Positions 34,774 to 44,851 of a DNA stretch of 64,000 bases are shown here, piece after piece (positions within the stretch are counted from its first letter, which is position 1; each line of letters begins with the position of its first letter). The position numbers and the translations under genes were made by a program. The notes under the pieces were generated by a model, which saw nothing but the letters and a program-made list of their open reading frames with translations, was not told the origin of the DNA and searched no databases. Where the stretch lies: positions 62,001 through 126,000 of the forward strand of contig NZ_JXMU01000002.1 of assembly GCF_001293565.1 (NCBI RefSeq), written 5' to 3'. The stretch comes from Ahrensia marina (GTDB taxonomy: Bacteria; Pseudomonadota; Alphaproteobacteria; Rhizobiales; Rhizobiaceae).

Positions 34774-36147
34774 ATGCAAACCAATTTCACACCTGAGCAG
34801 CTAGAAGATCCAGGCGTTGCGCTTTCGGAGAAAATCTTGCGCTCATGTGTGCATTGCGGATTTTGTACGGCCACATGTCCAACTTACGTTACACTCGGCA
34901 ACGAGCTCGACAGTCCGCGCGGGCGTATTTATCTGATCAAGGATATGCTTGAAAACAACCGCGCGGCTGACAAAAAAACGGTCACCCATATCGACCGCTG
35001 TCTATCGTGTCTTGCTTGCATGACAACATGCCCTTCGGGCGTGAATTATATGCACTTGGTCGATAATGCCCGCGTGCATATTGAGAAAACCTATAAGAGA
35101 CCATTTTTCAATCGGTTGACACGCAATGTTCTGGCTGCAGTCTTGCCTTATCCGAAGCGTTTTAAGGCTTCGCTTTCGCTGGCACGGTTTGGGCGGCCTT
35201 TTGCACCGCTGTTAAAAGCTATACCGCCGCTGAAAAGTTTTGGTGCCATGCTGGAGCTGGCACCTGACCAAATTGCTGCTCCATCTGCTTTTACCCAGCC
35301 AGCAACGCATAGCGCTGAGACAGATAGACGTGGGCGCGTTGCAATACTTGGAGGATGCGCCCAACCGGTCCTAAAACCCGGTATCAATGAAGCAACGATC
35401 AAACTGCTTACCCGCATAGGCGTGGAAGTCGTGCTGCCGGAAGGTGAGGGCTGCTGCGGTGCGCTGGTCCACCATATGGGCCGTGAAGAGCAGGCGCTGG
35501 ACGATGCCCGCCGCAATGTAGATGTTTGGACGCGGGAGCTTGAACAAGGCGGATTGGATGCCATCATCATTACGGCATCGGGATGCGGAACAACGATTAA
35601 AGATTACGGCCATATGCTGCGGCTTGACCCTGCTTATGCGGAGAAAGCCAAGCGCATATCGGCTCTAGCAAAGGATATTACCGAGTATTTGTCATCAATT
35701 GAGATGCCTGAACCAGCGATCAGGCCTAATCTAGTGGTTGCTTATCACTCTGCCTGCTCAATGCAGCATGGGCAGAAGATTACCGAGGCACCAAAAACAT
35801 TATTGAAAGCGGCAGGATTTGAAGTGCGTAATCCTGCGGAAGGGCATTTGTGTTGCGGCTCGGCGGGAACCTATAACATTATGCAGCCTGAGATTTCTGC
35901 TCAATTGAAAGCTCGCAAGGTCAAAAATATCGAGGCCACGAAAGCTGATATAATTGCGACCGGAAATATTGGTTGCATCACGCAAATCTCAACCGGCACA
36001 AACATTCCACTGTGCCATACAATCGAACTGTTAAATTGGGCCTATGGCGGTGAGAAACCAGTGGATGCACCAGAGCCAAAACCTCTCGAGAATACTATAA
36101 ATAAGCGAGCCAGCCTCGTAGAGTTGGCGGCGCAAGCCTCAATGTAA
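34774..36147 (+). CDS. glcF: glycolate oxidase iron-sulfur subunit
   Basis: Fe-S electron-transfer subunit, 457 residues. Two 4Fe-4S ferredoxin motifs are seen near the N-terminus: CVHCGFCTATCP and CLSCLACMTTCP. The C-terminal half has two CCG domains (GEGCCGALVHHMG and HLCCGSAGTYN), typical of heterodisulfide-reductase-related and GlcF proteins. 18 bp after the DUF4870 gene. It relays electrons from glycolate to the quinone pool. Confidence 0.95.
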   Translation: MQTNFTPEQLEDPGVALSEKILRSCVHCGFCTATCPTYVTLGNELDSPRGRIYLIKDMLENNRAADKKTVTHIDRCLSCLACMTTCPSGVNYMHLVDNARVHIEKTYKRPFFNRLTRNVLAAVLPYPKRFKASLSLARFGRPFAPLLKAIPPLKSFGAMLELAPDQIAAPSAFTQPATHSAETDRRGRVAILGGCAQPVLKPGINEATIKLLTRIGVEVVLPEGEGCCGALVHHMGREEQALDDARRNVDVWTRELEQGGLDAIIITASGCGTTIKDYGHMLRLDPAYAEKAKRISALAKDITEYLSSIEMPEPAIRPNLVVAYHSACSMQHGQKITEAPKTLLKAAGFEVRNPAEGHLCCGSAGTYNIMQPEISAQLKARKVKNIEATKADIIATGNIGCITQISTGTNIPLCHTIELLNWAYGGEKPVDAPEPKPLENTINKRASLVELAAQASM

Positions 36148-36188
36148 TATTACACTGTCGATATTTCACTTCGCGATGAGAATTTCCG

Positions 36189-36887
36189 ATGCTGGTATTT
36201 GTCTTTATATGTTTTGTGACATCTTCGCTCGTTGTTGGAGCTTTGTGGGGTGTAAGCGGAAAACTTCCAGAAAAAGTTGAGGGCTTTATTGTCGCTGTGG
36301 CAGGCGGCGCACTTATTATCTCACTTGTGTTGGAGCTCATTGAACCTGCGAGTAGTGAAGCGTCGTTGTTCTGGATCTTAGCGCTGATCCTGATTGGCGC
36401 GGGTGTATTCACGGCTATAGATTACCTTATAAAGCAACGAATGAAGTCTAAAGGTGGTTTTGGCCTGCTGGCTGCTGTCACTTTGGATGGCATTCCGGAA
36501 AATCTAGCTCTCGGCGTCGCATTGATTGGTGGTGGTCCGGCACAAATCGCCGCGCTTGCCGGGTCAATATTTTTATCCAACTTACCGGAAGCTGCTGGTA
36601 GTGCAATGGAAATGCAAAAGGATAATTACTCGAAGAAGCACACAATGGTCATATGGACAGGGACTGCAATTTTACTATCTTCGTCAGCGGTTGCTGGGTA
36701 TCTATTTTTGCAAGATGTTGATGATTTTTACCTCGCCCTTATTAAAGCATTTGCCGCTGGTGCCGTAGCAGCGAGTCTATCGACCGAAGTATTTCCGCAG
36801 GCGTTCAAGAAGGATAGTCTTTGGACAGGCCTGGCGATTGCGTTAGGTATCAGTATAGCTTATGGCCTTCATAAACTTGGTGTCTAG
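36189..36887 (+). CDS. ZIP-family-like metal transporter, variant metal motif
   Basis: A 232-residue integral membrane protein with about eight hydrophobic helices. It fits the ZIP/GufA family from its size and from the motifs DGIPENLALGV in helix 4 and SNLPEAAGSAMEM in helix 5. In canonical ZIP transporters the first motif carries a histidine (HNxPEG); here Asp takes that place, so transport specificity may differ. The gene is AT-richer than the glc genes. It starts 41 bp after glcF and may be co-transcribed. Substrate unknown. Confidence 0.72.
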   Translation: MLVFVFICFVTSSLVVGALWGVSGKLPEKVEGFIVAVAGGALIISLVLELIEPASSEASLFWILALILIGAGVFTAIDYLIKQRMKSKGGFGLLAAVTLDGIPENLALGVALIGGGPAQIAALAGSIFLSNLPEAAGSAMEMQKDNYSKKHTMVIWTGTAILLSSSAVAGYLFLQDVDDFYLALIKAFAAGAVAASLSTEVFPQAFKKDSLWTGLAIALGISIAYGLHKLGV

Positions 36888-36978
36888 CGCGCCAAAAATA
36901 AATCCGCCGCCTGATCTGCTATGAGACCAAGCGGCGGTGCCTTCGCCCCCGAAGAACGAATTCTGTTAAAGCTGTCTG

Positions 36979-37731
36979 CTATCGGACAATAACTTTTGCG
37001 CCAACACTCACGCGGTTATAGAGCGCGCTGACATCTTCATTGCGCATGCGGATACAACCCGAAGATACGGCGCCGCCTATTGTCCATGGCGCATTGGTTC
37101 CGTGAATGCGATAAAGGGTCGAGCCAAGGTAAAGTGCCCGCGCCCCAAGTGGATTGGACGGACCACCTTCCATAAAGGTTGGCAGAATTTTACCTTTTTT
37201 CTTTTCGCGTGCGATCATTTCAGCCGGAGGCCGCCATGACGGCCATTCACGTTTGCGGGTAATGCGCTCCGTGCCAGTCCATGAAAAGCCCTGTTTGCCG
37301 ACGCCCACACCATAGCGCATGGCTTTGCCGCCGGGCTCCACAAGATATAAAAACCGGTCGCGGGTCGAAATAACAATCGTGCCGGGTTTTTCGTTGCCAT
37401 TATAATTCACCTGCCGTGGCAGATAGATGGGATCAATGCCTTTAACCTGCGGTTTCGGCGGGTTAAGTGCAGCAACGCGCTGTCTGGCCATTGGTTGAAC
37501 GCGCGGCTGATAGCGTTTCTTGGCCTGCTTTTTACGTGTGACAATCACACGTTGGGTCGGTTGTGGAGCGGTAGCGCGGACACGCCTGTTCGGCTGGAGC
37601 TGTAGCAACCATGGACTTGCCAAGTCAGGGCTAAGCGTCAGTGGAGGCGGTGTCGCGTAGCGGTCACCTGCCTGAGCGGGAAGTGTTGCCAGCGCAACGG
37701 CCACCGCTGATAAAAGTACAAATTTCTTCAT
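36979..37731 (-). CDS. L,D-transpeptidase (YkuD)
   Basis: Cell-wall enzyme making 3-3 peptidoglycan cross-links or attaching lipoproteins. 250 residues from the ATG at 37731, which starts the signal peptide MKKFVLLSAVAVALATLPAQA; the longer reading to 37821 lacks this feature. After a basic proline/arginine-rich linker, the YkuD domain carries IHGTNAPWTIGG and SSGCIRM with the catalytic His and Cys. Periplasmic. Downstream on the minus strand there is a GC-rich hairpin (36904-36937) without a T run. Confidence 0.9.
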   Translation of the reverse strand: MKKFVLLSAVAVALATLPAQAGDRYATPPPLTLSPDLASPWLLQLQPNRRVRATAPQPTQRVIVTRKKQAKKRYQPRVQPMARQRVAALNPPKPQVKGIDPIYLPRQVNYNGNEKPGTIVISTRDRFLYLVEPGGKAMRYGVGVGKQGFSWTGTERITRKREWPSWRPPAEMIAREKKKGKILPTFMEGGPSNPLGARALYLGSTLYRIHGTNAPWTIGGAVSSGCIRMRNEDVSALYNRVSVGAKVIVR

Positions 37732-37925
37732 CAAGCATACTCTCAACAATTTGCCCGATATCCGCTGACATAAGACGTCAGCAGACTTCTGACTGAAACA
37801 TGACTCAAAGCGGAGACTCAATTATGAATCAAAATGCATAAAATGCGATTCCTGGCTGAAAGCTTTCAGCAAGGTTACTATCGCGTTTCAGCAAATGGTG
37901 AATCAAAACTGAATCGGACCCTTAT

Positions 37926-38549
37926 ATGAGCGATGGATTGATTGAACGTCCTGATGGCAGACAAAGCTGCTGGTGGCACGGTGATCTGGAAGAGTATCGA
38001 CTCTATCACGATAATGAGTGGGGCCGGCCGGTGGTTGATGATACACGCCTTTTTGAAAAAATATGCCTGGAAGGCTTTCAGTCGGGTCTTTCGTGGCTGA
38101 CGATTTTACGCAAACGCGAAGGCTTCCGCGCGGCATTTTCAGGTTTTGATATTGATAAGGTTGCCGCATTTACCGATGAAGACATTGAGCGCTGTGTCAA
38201 TGATGCGGGCATTGTGCGCCATCGCGGTAAAATCAAATCGACAATAAATAATGCAAAGCGCGCGCAGGAACTGCGCAAGGAGTTTGGCTCATTGGCTGCA
38301 TATTTTTGGGCGCATGAACCGCCTGAGAAAGAAAGGCCGCAGCGCATTGTCAAAAGTGAAATTCCGGGTTTTACCGAAACATCGACCAAAATTTCCAAGG
38401 ATTTGAAAAAGCGCGGCTGGTCATTTGTCGGACCGACAACTGTTTATGCATTTATGCAGGCGATGGGACTGATCAATGACCATTTGGAGGGCTGTTGCTT
38501 CCGTCAGGAGATCGAGGATTTGCGTCATGAATTCAAACGACCTGTATGA
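37926..38549 (+). CDS. tag: DNA-3-methyladenine glycosylase I
   Basis: Removes 3-methyladenine from DNA in base-excision repair. The 207-residue protein has the typical opening CWWHGDLEEYRLYHDNEWG, LEGFQSGLSWLTIL, IVRHRGKIKSTINNA and VGPTTVYAFMQAMGLINDH, the last with the His that helps bind zinc. It shares 23 bp with the next gene, indicating coupling. Confidence 0.95.
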   Translation: MSDGLIERPDGRQSCWWHGDLEEYRLYHDNEWGRPVVDDTRLFEKICLEGFQSGLSWLTILRKREGFRAAFSGFDIDKVAAFTDEDIERCVNDAGIVRHRGKIKSTINNAKRAQELRKEFGSLAAYFWAHEPPEKERPQRIVKSEIPGFTETSTKISKDLKKRGWSFVGPTTVYAFMQAMGLINDHLEGCCFRQEIEDLRHEFKRPV

Positions 38550-38877
38550 CGATCTAAAAGCGCAAATATTTGAGGTCGCAACTCAAAACGACAAAATCGG
38601 CGCGCTGGAAGAAAGCCTGAAATGGGGCCAGCGCAGCTTTACGTCAAAGCGAAAGAATGTTGGCAGTTCCGTTCGTCTGTCAAAGACCGATGATAAAACG
38701 GTGGCCATGTATTTCATATGCACCACCCGTTTGGTGGACCGTTTTAGCGAGCTTTATCCAAACGCTTTCAACTATCAGGACGGCCGGGCTCTGGTGTTTG
38801 AAGCAGGGCAGGAATATGACCGCGATGCACTCAAGCACTGCATTGGCATGGCGCTGACTTACAAGCTCAAAAGCTGA
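38527..38877 (+). CDS. DUF1801 domain protein
   Basis: A 116-residue protein of the DUF1801 family of unknown function. I start it at the ATG at 38527 rather than the upstream in-frame codon at 38476 because the extension repeats the tag reading frame shadow. Family features are WGQRSFTSKRKNVGSSVRLS and the C-terminal CIGMALTYK. It overlaps the 3' end of tag by 23 bp and is convergent with the EamA gene, whose stop follows immediately. Confidence 0.8.
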   Translation: MNSNDLYDDLKAQIFEVATQNDKIGALEESLKWGQRSFTSKRKNVGSSVRLSKTDDKTVAMYFICTTRLVDRFSELYPNAFNYQDGRALVFEAGQEYDRDALKHCIGMALTYKLKS

Positions 38878-39726
38878 TCATTGACGTTTGGATTTGCTTA
38901 CAATCGCAAGGGCAACACCGCCCAAAATGAATATGGAGCCGAGAACAAACCGTGTTGTAAACGGTTCCCCGCTCCAGATAAGGCCGCCCAAACCGGCTAT
39001 CACTGGCACTGTAAGCTGTACAATGCTGCCTTGCATGGCCGATAATTGCGGCAATACACGATACCATATCGCGTATCCGACACCTGACGTGATCGCACCC
39101 GAGGCTGCGCCGAGCATAATCCCATATATGCTCAGATTGATTTGCGAGAGGTAAATCGCGGAAATCACAACGGTCATCGGAACCGCCAAAAGGAAGTTTC
39201 CGGTAGTTGCACGCAGCGGATCGGTAGAACCGCGTCCGCGCAATGAATAGATACCCCAGGCAATGCCGGAGAGCGCCATTAAAAATGCGCTGAAAGGATC
39301 GGGCGCTTCAAGCCCTGGCGATACCAGCCAGACAAATGCGCTAAATGCGATGGCCAGCCCTGCCCATTCCGGCAAAATAGGCCTGTCCCCTCTAAAAACA
39401 CTCCAGCCGATCATGGTGGTTTGAACCAGAGCGAACAATATCAATGCGCCCACGCCTGTATCCAGTCCGATATAGGCAAATGAAAGTGTTACGGCATAAG
39501 CAAAAAGCCAAAAAGCAGAATGCCAGTTCCCGCCACTTAAAAGATCACGCGCTGATGACCGCTGGCGCATCAGCAGAAGCAGGGATAGCATTATTGCGCC
39601 GCTGATAATCCGGATCGTTGTAAAACTGGCCGGGTCAATTGCCGGTTTAAGCAAAGCAGCACGCGCCAGCACTGAGTTTGCGGCAAAAGCGATCATAACA
39701 AGTGTGGTGAGTACAAAAAGAGGCAA
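38878..39726 (-). CDS. EamA/DMT-family membrane transporter
   Basis: A 282-residue exporter-type protein of the drug/metabolite transporter superfamily, about ten hydrophobic helices in two repeats (an EamA half starting IAFAANSVLARAALL, and the second with GIAWGIYSLRGRG and IVQLTVPVIAGLGG). The start is a TTG at 39726; no strong ribosome-binding site is seen, and a later in-frame ATG would begin at residue 12. The substrate cannot be deduced. It converges tightly on the DUF1801 gene. Confidence 0.85.
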   Translation of the reverse strand: MPLFVLTTLVMIAFAANSVLARAALLKPAIDPASFTTIRIISGAIMLSLLLLMRQRSSARDLLSGGNWHSAFWLFAYAVTLSFAYIGLDTGVGALILFALVQTTMIGWSVFRGDRPILPEWAGLAIAFSAFVWLVSPGLEAPDPFSAFLMALSGIAWGIYSLRGRGSTDPLRATTGNFLLAVPMTVVISAIYLSQINLSIYGIMLGAASGAITSGVGYAIWYRVLPQLSAMQGSIVQLTVPVIAGLGGLIWSGEPFTTRFVLGSIFILGGVALAIVSKSKRQ

Positions 39727-39880
39727 GACGGCAAGTCCGGTTAAAACGCCGTGCTAGCACGAGTGTCATAAAAACGAAGTGACAATTTAGTGAATATGAA
39801 AAGCCAGAAAATTTGCCAGAAGGAAAATTTGCGCTAGATTAACAATAAAGGGACGCTTAACCCTGACAAGGAGCATGATA

Positions 39881-40351
39881 ATGAATATCAGTAGATTCTT
39901 GACTGCGGCCGCAATTTCAATTGCCGCAAGCTTCGGCTTTTCAACAGCCGCAAGCGCTGCCCCGATTGCCATTGCGCCAATTGCATCGCCAGCAGATGGC
40001 TTGGTTCAAAAGGTCGGCTGGGAACACCGACGCGGATTTTACCGTCATAGAGGCCACGCATTTTACAATGGACATCGCGGCTATCGTCATCACCGGCGCG
40101 GCTATCGTCGCCACAATGGATATTATTTCCCACGCGACGCGTTTTCGGTGACAATTCACATTGGCCCGCGCCGTTATATTGAACCAAGGCGTGTTATCCG
40201 CCGTGCACCGGCCCGTCCGCGCATTGTAAATGTGGGCACACTGCATGTTAAATGGTGTTACTCGAAATATCGCTCATACCGCGCATCGGACAACACGTTC
40301 CAGCCATATCATGGCCCACGCAAGCGCTGCCGTTCGCCCTATGCGAGATAA
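39881..40351 (+). CDS. BA14K-family exported protein
   Basis: A 156-residue exported protein of the BA14K type (Brucella 14-kDa immunoreactive family). ATG at 39881, seven bases after AAGGAG; the ATG at 39875 is too close to that site. A signal peptide ([20 protein letters not shown]) ends near SAA. The middle is a basic, His-, Tyr- and Arg-rich region with repeated HRRGY-type units, and the C-terminal motif [24 protein letters not shown] is the BA14K signature. In relatives it binds sugar or affects cell envelope. No operon partner. Confidence 0.9.
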   Translation: MNISRFLTAAAISIAASFGFSTAASAAPIAIAPIASPADGLVQKVGWEHRRGFYRHRGHAFYNGHRGYRHHRRGYRRHNGYYFPRDAFSVTIHIGPRRYIEPRRVIRRAPARPRIVNVGTLHVKWCYSKYRSYRASDNTFQPYHGPRKRCRSPYAR

Positions 40352-40366
40352 ATTCTAAGAGTGGAA

Positions 40367-41083
<717 letters not shown>

Positions 41084-41121
41084 TCAGAGCGCTTGCGCCG
41101 TCCGCGCGCAAGAACCGTTTT

Positions 41122-41290
41122 TGTCCGGCCGGTCTTCTGACTTAGGATCAACTGGTTTGCGCGCCTTCCCGGTTTCCCAGTGGCCTGTGCGCGACCATCT
41201 CCATCACAGCGTTGGGCACGTCTCCGAATTGCACGGACTTCCCGTTCACCGAACGCGGGCACCATTCCATCGCTCACACCACTTGGCAAG
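41122..41290 (-). promoter_or_regulatory. cobalamin riboswitch controlling bluB
   Basis: Read on the minus strand, conserved B12-riboswitch blocks occur in the right order: GGTGCC near 41265, GAACGGGAAGTCCGTGCAA, CCCAACGCTGTGA, GCCACTGGG, GGGAAGGCG, and AGTCAGAAGACCGGCC (canonical box is AGTCAGGAGACC) ending near 41126. bluB starts about 65 bp further on. Its edges are approximate. hisS starts on the other strand only ~58 bp beyond its 5' end. Confidence 0.88.
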
Positions 41291-41348
41291 AGGCGGTGTG
41301 TCGCTTAAGAGAGCGGCAACACAAGTTCTCGTAAAATGAAGTGCTGAA

Positions 41349-42884
41349 ATGGCTGACAAAAAGAAGAAAAAACCACAGAAACTCAAAGCGCGCAGCCCGC
41401 GCGGTTTTGTGGACCGCTCGGCGGCAGACATTCGCGCAACCGATGAGATGATCGGTAAAATCCGCGAGGTCTATGAGCGTTACGGTTTTGACCCTGTGGA
41501 AACACCGGCATTTGAATATACCGACTGTCTGGGCAAGTTCCTGCCGGATACGGACCGGCCCAATGCCGGCGTGTTTTCTGTGCAGGATGATGACGAACAA
41601 TGGATGAGCCTGCGCTATGATTTGACAGCGCCGCTGGCGCGCCATGTTGCCGAAAATATCAACGAGATTACACTGCCCTACCGCACCTATCGCAATGGCT
41701 GGGTGTTCCGCAACGAGAAGCCGGGGCCGGGCCGTTTCCGCCAGTTCATGCAGTTCGATGCCGACACAGTCGGCGCGCCCGGCGTTCAGGCAGACGCTGA
41801 AATGTGCATGATGATGGCCGACACCATGGAAGCGCTTGGCATAAAACGCGGCGACTATGTCATCCGCGTCAACAACCGCAAAGTGCTGGACGCAATAATG
41901 GCCTCCGTCCAGGTTGCTGAAGATGATGGCGGCGAGCAGCGTTTGGCCGTTCTTCGAGCGTTAGATAAATTTGACAAATTTGGGCTCGAAGGCGTTGTTC
42001 AACTTTTGGGCACTAAGGGGAGAATGGACGAAAGTGGTGACCATACTAAGGGAGCAGGCTTAAACGATGCACAAATCATGCGTATTGTTAATGCGACAGG
42101 CTGGAATGAAGTTTCGTCAGGTTCCAACAGTGGAGTTTCGGACGGCTTAACACTTGCAAATCTTGAGAAAGCTTTATCGCTTGATGGAGCATCAATCGAG
42201 GGCGTAAAAGAACTCGAGGCGATCCGAGGTATAGTGAGAGCAGCGGGCTATGAACAAGACCGTATATGGTTTGACCCATCCGTTGTCCGTGGCCTCGAAT
42301 ATTACACCGGCCCCGTTTATGAAGCCGAACTCCTGTTCGATGTAACCAATGAAAAGGGCGAAAAGGTCCAGTTCGGTTCTGTCGGCGGCGGAGGGCGCTA
42401 TGACGGTCTGGTCAAGCGTTTTACAGGTCAGGACGTACCTGCAACCGGATTTTCCATCGGTGTGTCGCGCCTGATGACAGCACTCAAAAACCTTGGCAAA
42501 CTCGGTCAGGACGAAGTGCTTGCACCAGTACTCGTCACAGTGATGGACAAAGATACTGAAAGCCTCGGCGCGTATCAAAAAATGGTTCAAGACTTACGCG
42601 GCGCTGGCATCCGCGCAGAAATGTATCAGGGCAACCCGAAGGATTTCAGCAAGCAGATGCGCTATGCCGATAAACGCGGCTGCCCGATTGTTATCATTCA
42701 AGGCAATGAAGAGCGCGAGAACAGCAAGGTCCAACTCAAAGATATGATCGAAGGCAAGCGTCAGGCAGCAGCCATTGAATCCAACGAGGAATACCGCGCT
42801 GCCCGCCCGGGCCAGTTTGAAATCGATGCAGCAGACCTTGTTGACGAAGTGAAGAAACTTCTGGCGGTACAGGCGTCTGCTTAA
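41349..42884 (+). CDS. hisS: histidyl-tRNA synthetase
   Basis: Charges tRNA-His. 511 residues; basic N-terminus [19 protein letters not shown], class II motif 1, motif 2 ([20 protein letters not shown]), the HisRS signature RGLEYYTG, and motif 3 region [11 protein letters not shown], then the anticodon-binding domain. Its sequence style is the alphaproteobacterial one that recognises the A73 tRNA-His. The block at about 41925-42285 has an A/T-ending codon bias unlike both flanks, and covers most of the insertion domain. The ATG at 41349 has no strong ribosome site. It overlaps hisZ by one base (TAATG). Confidence 0.95.
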   Translation: MADKKKKKPQKLKARSPRGFVDRSAADIRATDEMIGKIREVYERYGFDPVETPAFEYTDCLGKFLPDTDRPNAGVFSVQDDDEQWMSLRYDLTAPLARHVAENINEITLPYRTYRNGWVFRNEKPGPGRFRQFMQFDADTVGAPGVQADAEMCMMMADTMEALGIKRGDYVIRVNNRKVLDAIMASVQVAEDDGGEQRLAVLRALDKFDKFGLEGVVQLLGTKGRMDESGDHTKGAGLNDAQIMRIVNATGWNEVSSGSNSGVSDGLTLANLEKALSLDGASIEGVKELEAIRGIVRAAGYEQDRIWFDPSVVRGLEYYTGPVYEAELLFDVTNEKGEKVQFGSVGGGGRYDGLVKRFTGQDVPATGFSIGVSRLMTALKNLGKLGQDEVLAPVLVTVMDKDTESLGAYQKMVQDLRGAGIRAEMYQGNPKDFSKQMRYADKRGCPIVIIQGNEERENSKVQLKDMIEGKRQAAAIESNEEYRAARPGQFEIDAADLVDEVKKLLAVQASA

Positions 42885-43996
42885 TGGCTGCTCTTCGTTC
42901 ATTCTCCGCACGTGCTGATATTGAGGCGATACTTGCCGCCCGCGATGCCGAGCGCATTGATGTGCCGGTACTGCAACCGGCAGAGCCGTTTTTGGATACG
43001 GCGGGCGAAGAACTCCGCAGGCGCATATTTCTAACGCAAGGCCAGAACGGACGCGCCATGTGTTTGCGACCGGAATTTACGATCCCTGTCTGTTTGCAGC
43101 ACATTGAAAGCAAAGAAGCTTCGGGCCGTTATGGCTATGTCGGTACGGCATTTCGCCAGCGCGATGTGGGCGCATCGGAATTTTTACAAGCCGGTATCGA
43201 AGATATTGGCAACGCCGACACCAATGCAGCTGACGCGCGTTCGCTCGCCGATGCACTGGCTTGCGTTAGTGATCTGGGTATTAAGCCAGAGCAATGTGAC
43301 GTTTTGATCGGCGATCAGGCGGTGTTCGATCAGGTGCTGGCGGCGCTGGGCTTGCCGTCGGGTTGGCGTTTGCGCCTTGCCCATGCCTTTGGCCATGATG
43401 CAACGCTTGAAGCAACGCTCGAGCGCCTTGCCCAGCCGATCACAATGCCGCAACTGCCGGATCCAATATTGCAGGCGGTGAAAGAGGAAGACACAGCAAA
43501 GCTGGAAGAGCTGATCTCCACGGCAATGGATGAAGCAAGCCTTACAAATGCTGGCGGGCGGTCCGCGTCAGAAATTGCCAAGCGTTTGCAGGCCAAATTT
43601 GTGCAAAGTCAATTGGTGCCGGAAGAAGCAAAGCTGGATATTCTGCGCAAGTTTCTGTCAATTTCTGTGCCGCTTGATCAGTCTGTTGACGTGCTCCGCG
43701 CTTTTGAAAAAGACAATATGATTGATTTGGCGCCAGCGATTGCAGTTTTTGAAGAACGTAACAAGTCATGCATCGCAGCAGGGCTTGATCTTGGCTCTAT
43801 CACCTACAACGCCTCGTTCGGCCGCAGGCTCGATTATTATACCGGCCTTGTTTACGAACTGCGTTCGCTTAGCGGTGACGTGCTGGTTGGCGGTGGCCGC
43901 TATGACCGGCTATTGCCGCTCTTGGGCGCGGCAAAAGCAACACCGGGCGTTGGATTTTCCATCTGGCTGGACAGGATTGTGGAGGCAAGCGCATGA
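42884..43996 (+). CDS. hisZ: ATP phosphoribosyltransferase regulatory subunit
   Basis: HisRS-like paralogue that lacks tRNA charging activity and instead activates the short form of HisG, the first enzyme of histidine synthesis. The 370 residues keep the catalytic-core fold of HisS ([41 protein letters not shown]) and end with [10 protein letters not shown] and [15 protein letters not shown]. It starts one base within the hisS stop and overlaps hisG by four bases (ATGA). The pairing with a short HisG is the expected one. Confidence 0.95.
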   Translation: MAALRSFSARADIEAILAARDAERIDVPVLQPAEPFLDTAGEELRRRIFLTQGQNGRAMCLRPEFTIPVCLQHIESKEASGRYGYVGTAFRQRDVGASEFLQAGIEDIGNADTNAADARSLADALACVSDLGIKPEQCDVLIGDQAVFDQVLAALGLPSGWRLRLAHAFGHDATLEATLERLAQPITMPQLPDPILQAVKEEDTAKLEELISTAMDEASLTNAGGRSASEIAKRLQAKFVQSQLVPEEAKLDILRKFLSISVPLDQSVDVLRAFEKDNMIDLAPAIAVFEERNKSCIAAGLDLGSITYNASFGRRLDYYTGLVYELRSLSGDVLVGGGRYDRLLPLLGAAKATPGVGFSIWLDRIVEASA

Positions 43997-44679
43997 TTAC
44001 TCTCGGCTTGCCATCCAAAGGCCGCCTCAAAGAAAACGCGATCGAATATTTAAGCGCCATTGGTCTAAACGTACTGCCGCCAGCAGATCCGCGCTCCTAT
44101 CGTGCAAAAATTGAAGGGCGCGATGACATAGAGATCGCTTATCTGTCCGCCTCGGAAATTGCACGTGAAGTCGCAGCAGGAAATGTCGAAGCAGGTGTCA
44201 CCGGTGAGGACCTCGTTCGCGAGAATATTCCCGATAGCTATAATGCCATGAAGCTATTGGCAAAGCTTGGCTTTGGCGGTGCGGATGTCATTGTGGCTGT
44301 GCCGGACAGCTGGTTTGATGTGCATAGCATGGCCGATCTTGGTGAAGTCGCTGCCGGTTTCAGAGCGCTGCATGGCCGACGTTTGCGCATCGCGACAAAA
44401 TACTGGCAGCTCACGCAGCAGTTTTTTTCAAACCAGCATGGCATCCAGCTTTACCGTATCATTGAAAGCCTTGGCGCGACAGAAGGTGCACCGGCAGCCG
44501 GACAGGCCGATATTATCGTCGATATTACATCAACAGGATCAACGCTGCGGGCGAACGCATTGCGTGTGTTGGATGATGGCGTGATATTGGCTTCGGAAGC
44601 GTGTTTATTTGCCGGTAAAGCCAGCGCGGAAAATCCGATTATCATTGAGCTTGCTCAAAAGCTTTCAGAGCGCAGATAG
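43993..44679 (+). CDS. hisG: ATP phosphoribosyltransferase catalytic subunit, short form
   Basis: First committed enzyme of histidine synthesis (ATP + PRPP). The 228-residue length and the absence of a C-terminal regulatory domain identify the short HisG_S form that needs HisZ. Motifs include [25 protein letters not shown], and [21 protein letters not shown] at the PRPP site. Last gene of the hisS-hisZ-hisG operon, followed by a weak hairpin at 44738-44754. Confidence 0.95.
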   Translation: MITLGLPSKGRLKENAIEYLSAIGLNVLPPADPRSYRAKIEGRDDIEIAYLSASEIAREVAAGNVEAGVTGEDLVRENIPDSYNAMKLLAKLGFGGADVIVAVPDSWFDVHSMADLGEVAAGFRALHGRRLRIATKYWQLTQQFFSNQHGIQLYRIIESLGATEGAPAAGQADIIVDITSTGSTLRANALRVLDDGVILASEACLFAGKASAENPIIIELAQKLSERR

Positions 44680-44805
44680 CAATTCACGCATTTAGATTCT
44701 GTTTGACCGAGGATTGCTGATCGCTTAATTTACGGCGAGGCGATGGCGTCGCCTGACAATCACTAAAAATTATCCTGTACGCCCGGATGCTTTGTTTTAA
44801 ACAGT

Positions 44806-44831
44806 GCACCGGTTGTCTCAATATCCGGTGC
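44806..44831 (+). promoter_or_regulatory. hairpin in the creatinase 5' region
   Basis: GCACCGG (44806-44812) pairs perfectly with CCGGTGC (44825-44831), loop 12 bases, just 8 bp ahead of the AAGGA ribosome site. It could shape translation initiation; no known riboswitch class is recognised. Confidence 0.4.
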
Positions 44832-44851
44832 CAAACACTAAGGATTTGAGC

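Noticed and set aside
36904-36954. GC-rich stems between the ZIP-like and L,D-transpeptidase genes
   Set aside because: CCGCCGC/GCGGCGG with a 20-base loop and a small CTTCG stem, but no T run on either strand; not called a terminator.
44738-44754. Stem AGGCGA/TCGCCT after hisG
   Set aside because: 6 bp only, with no T run; too weak to call a terminator.
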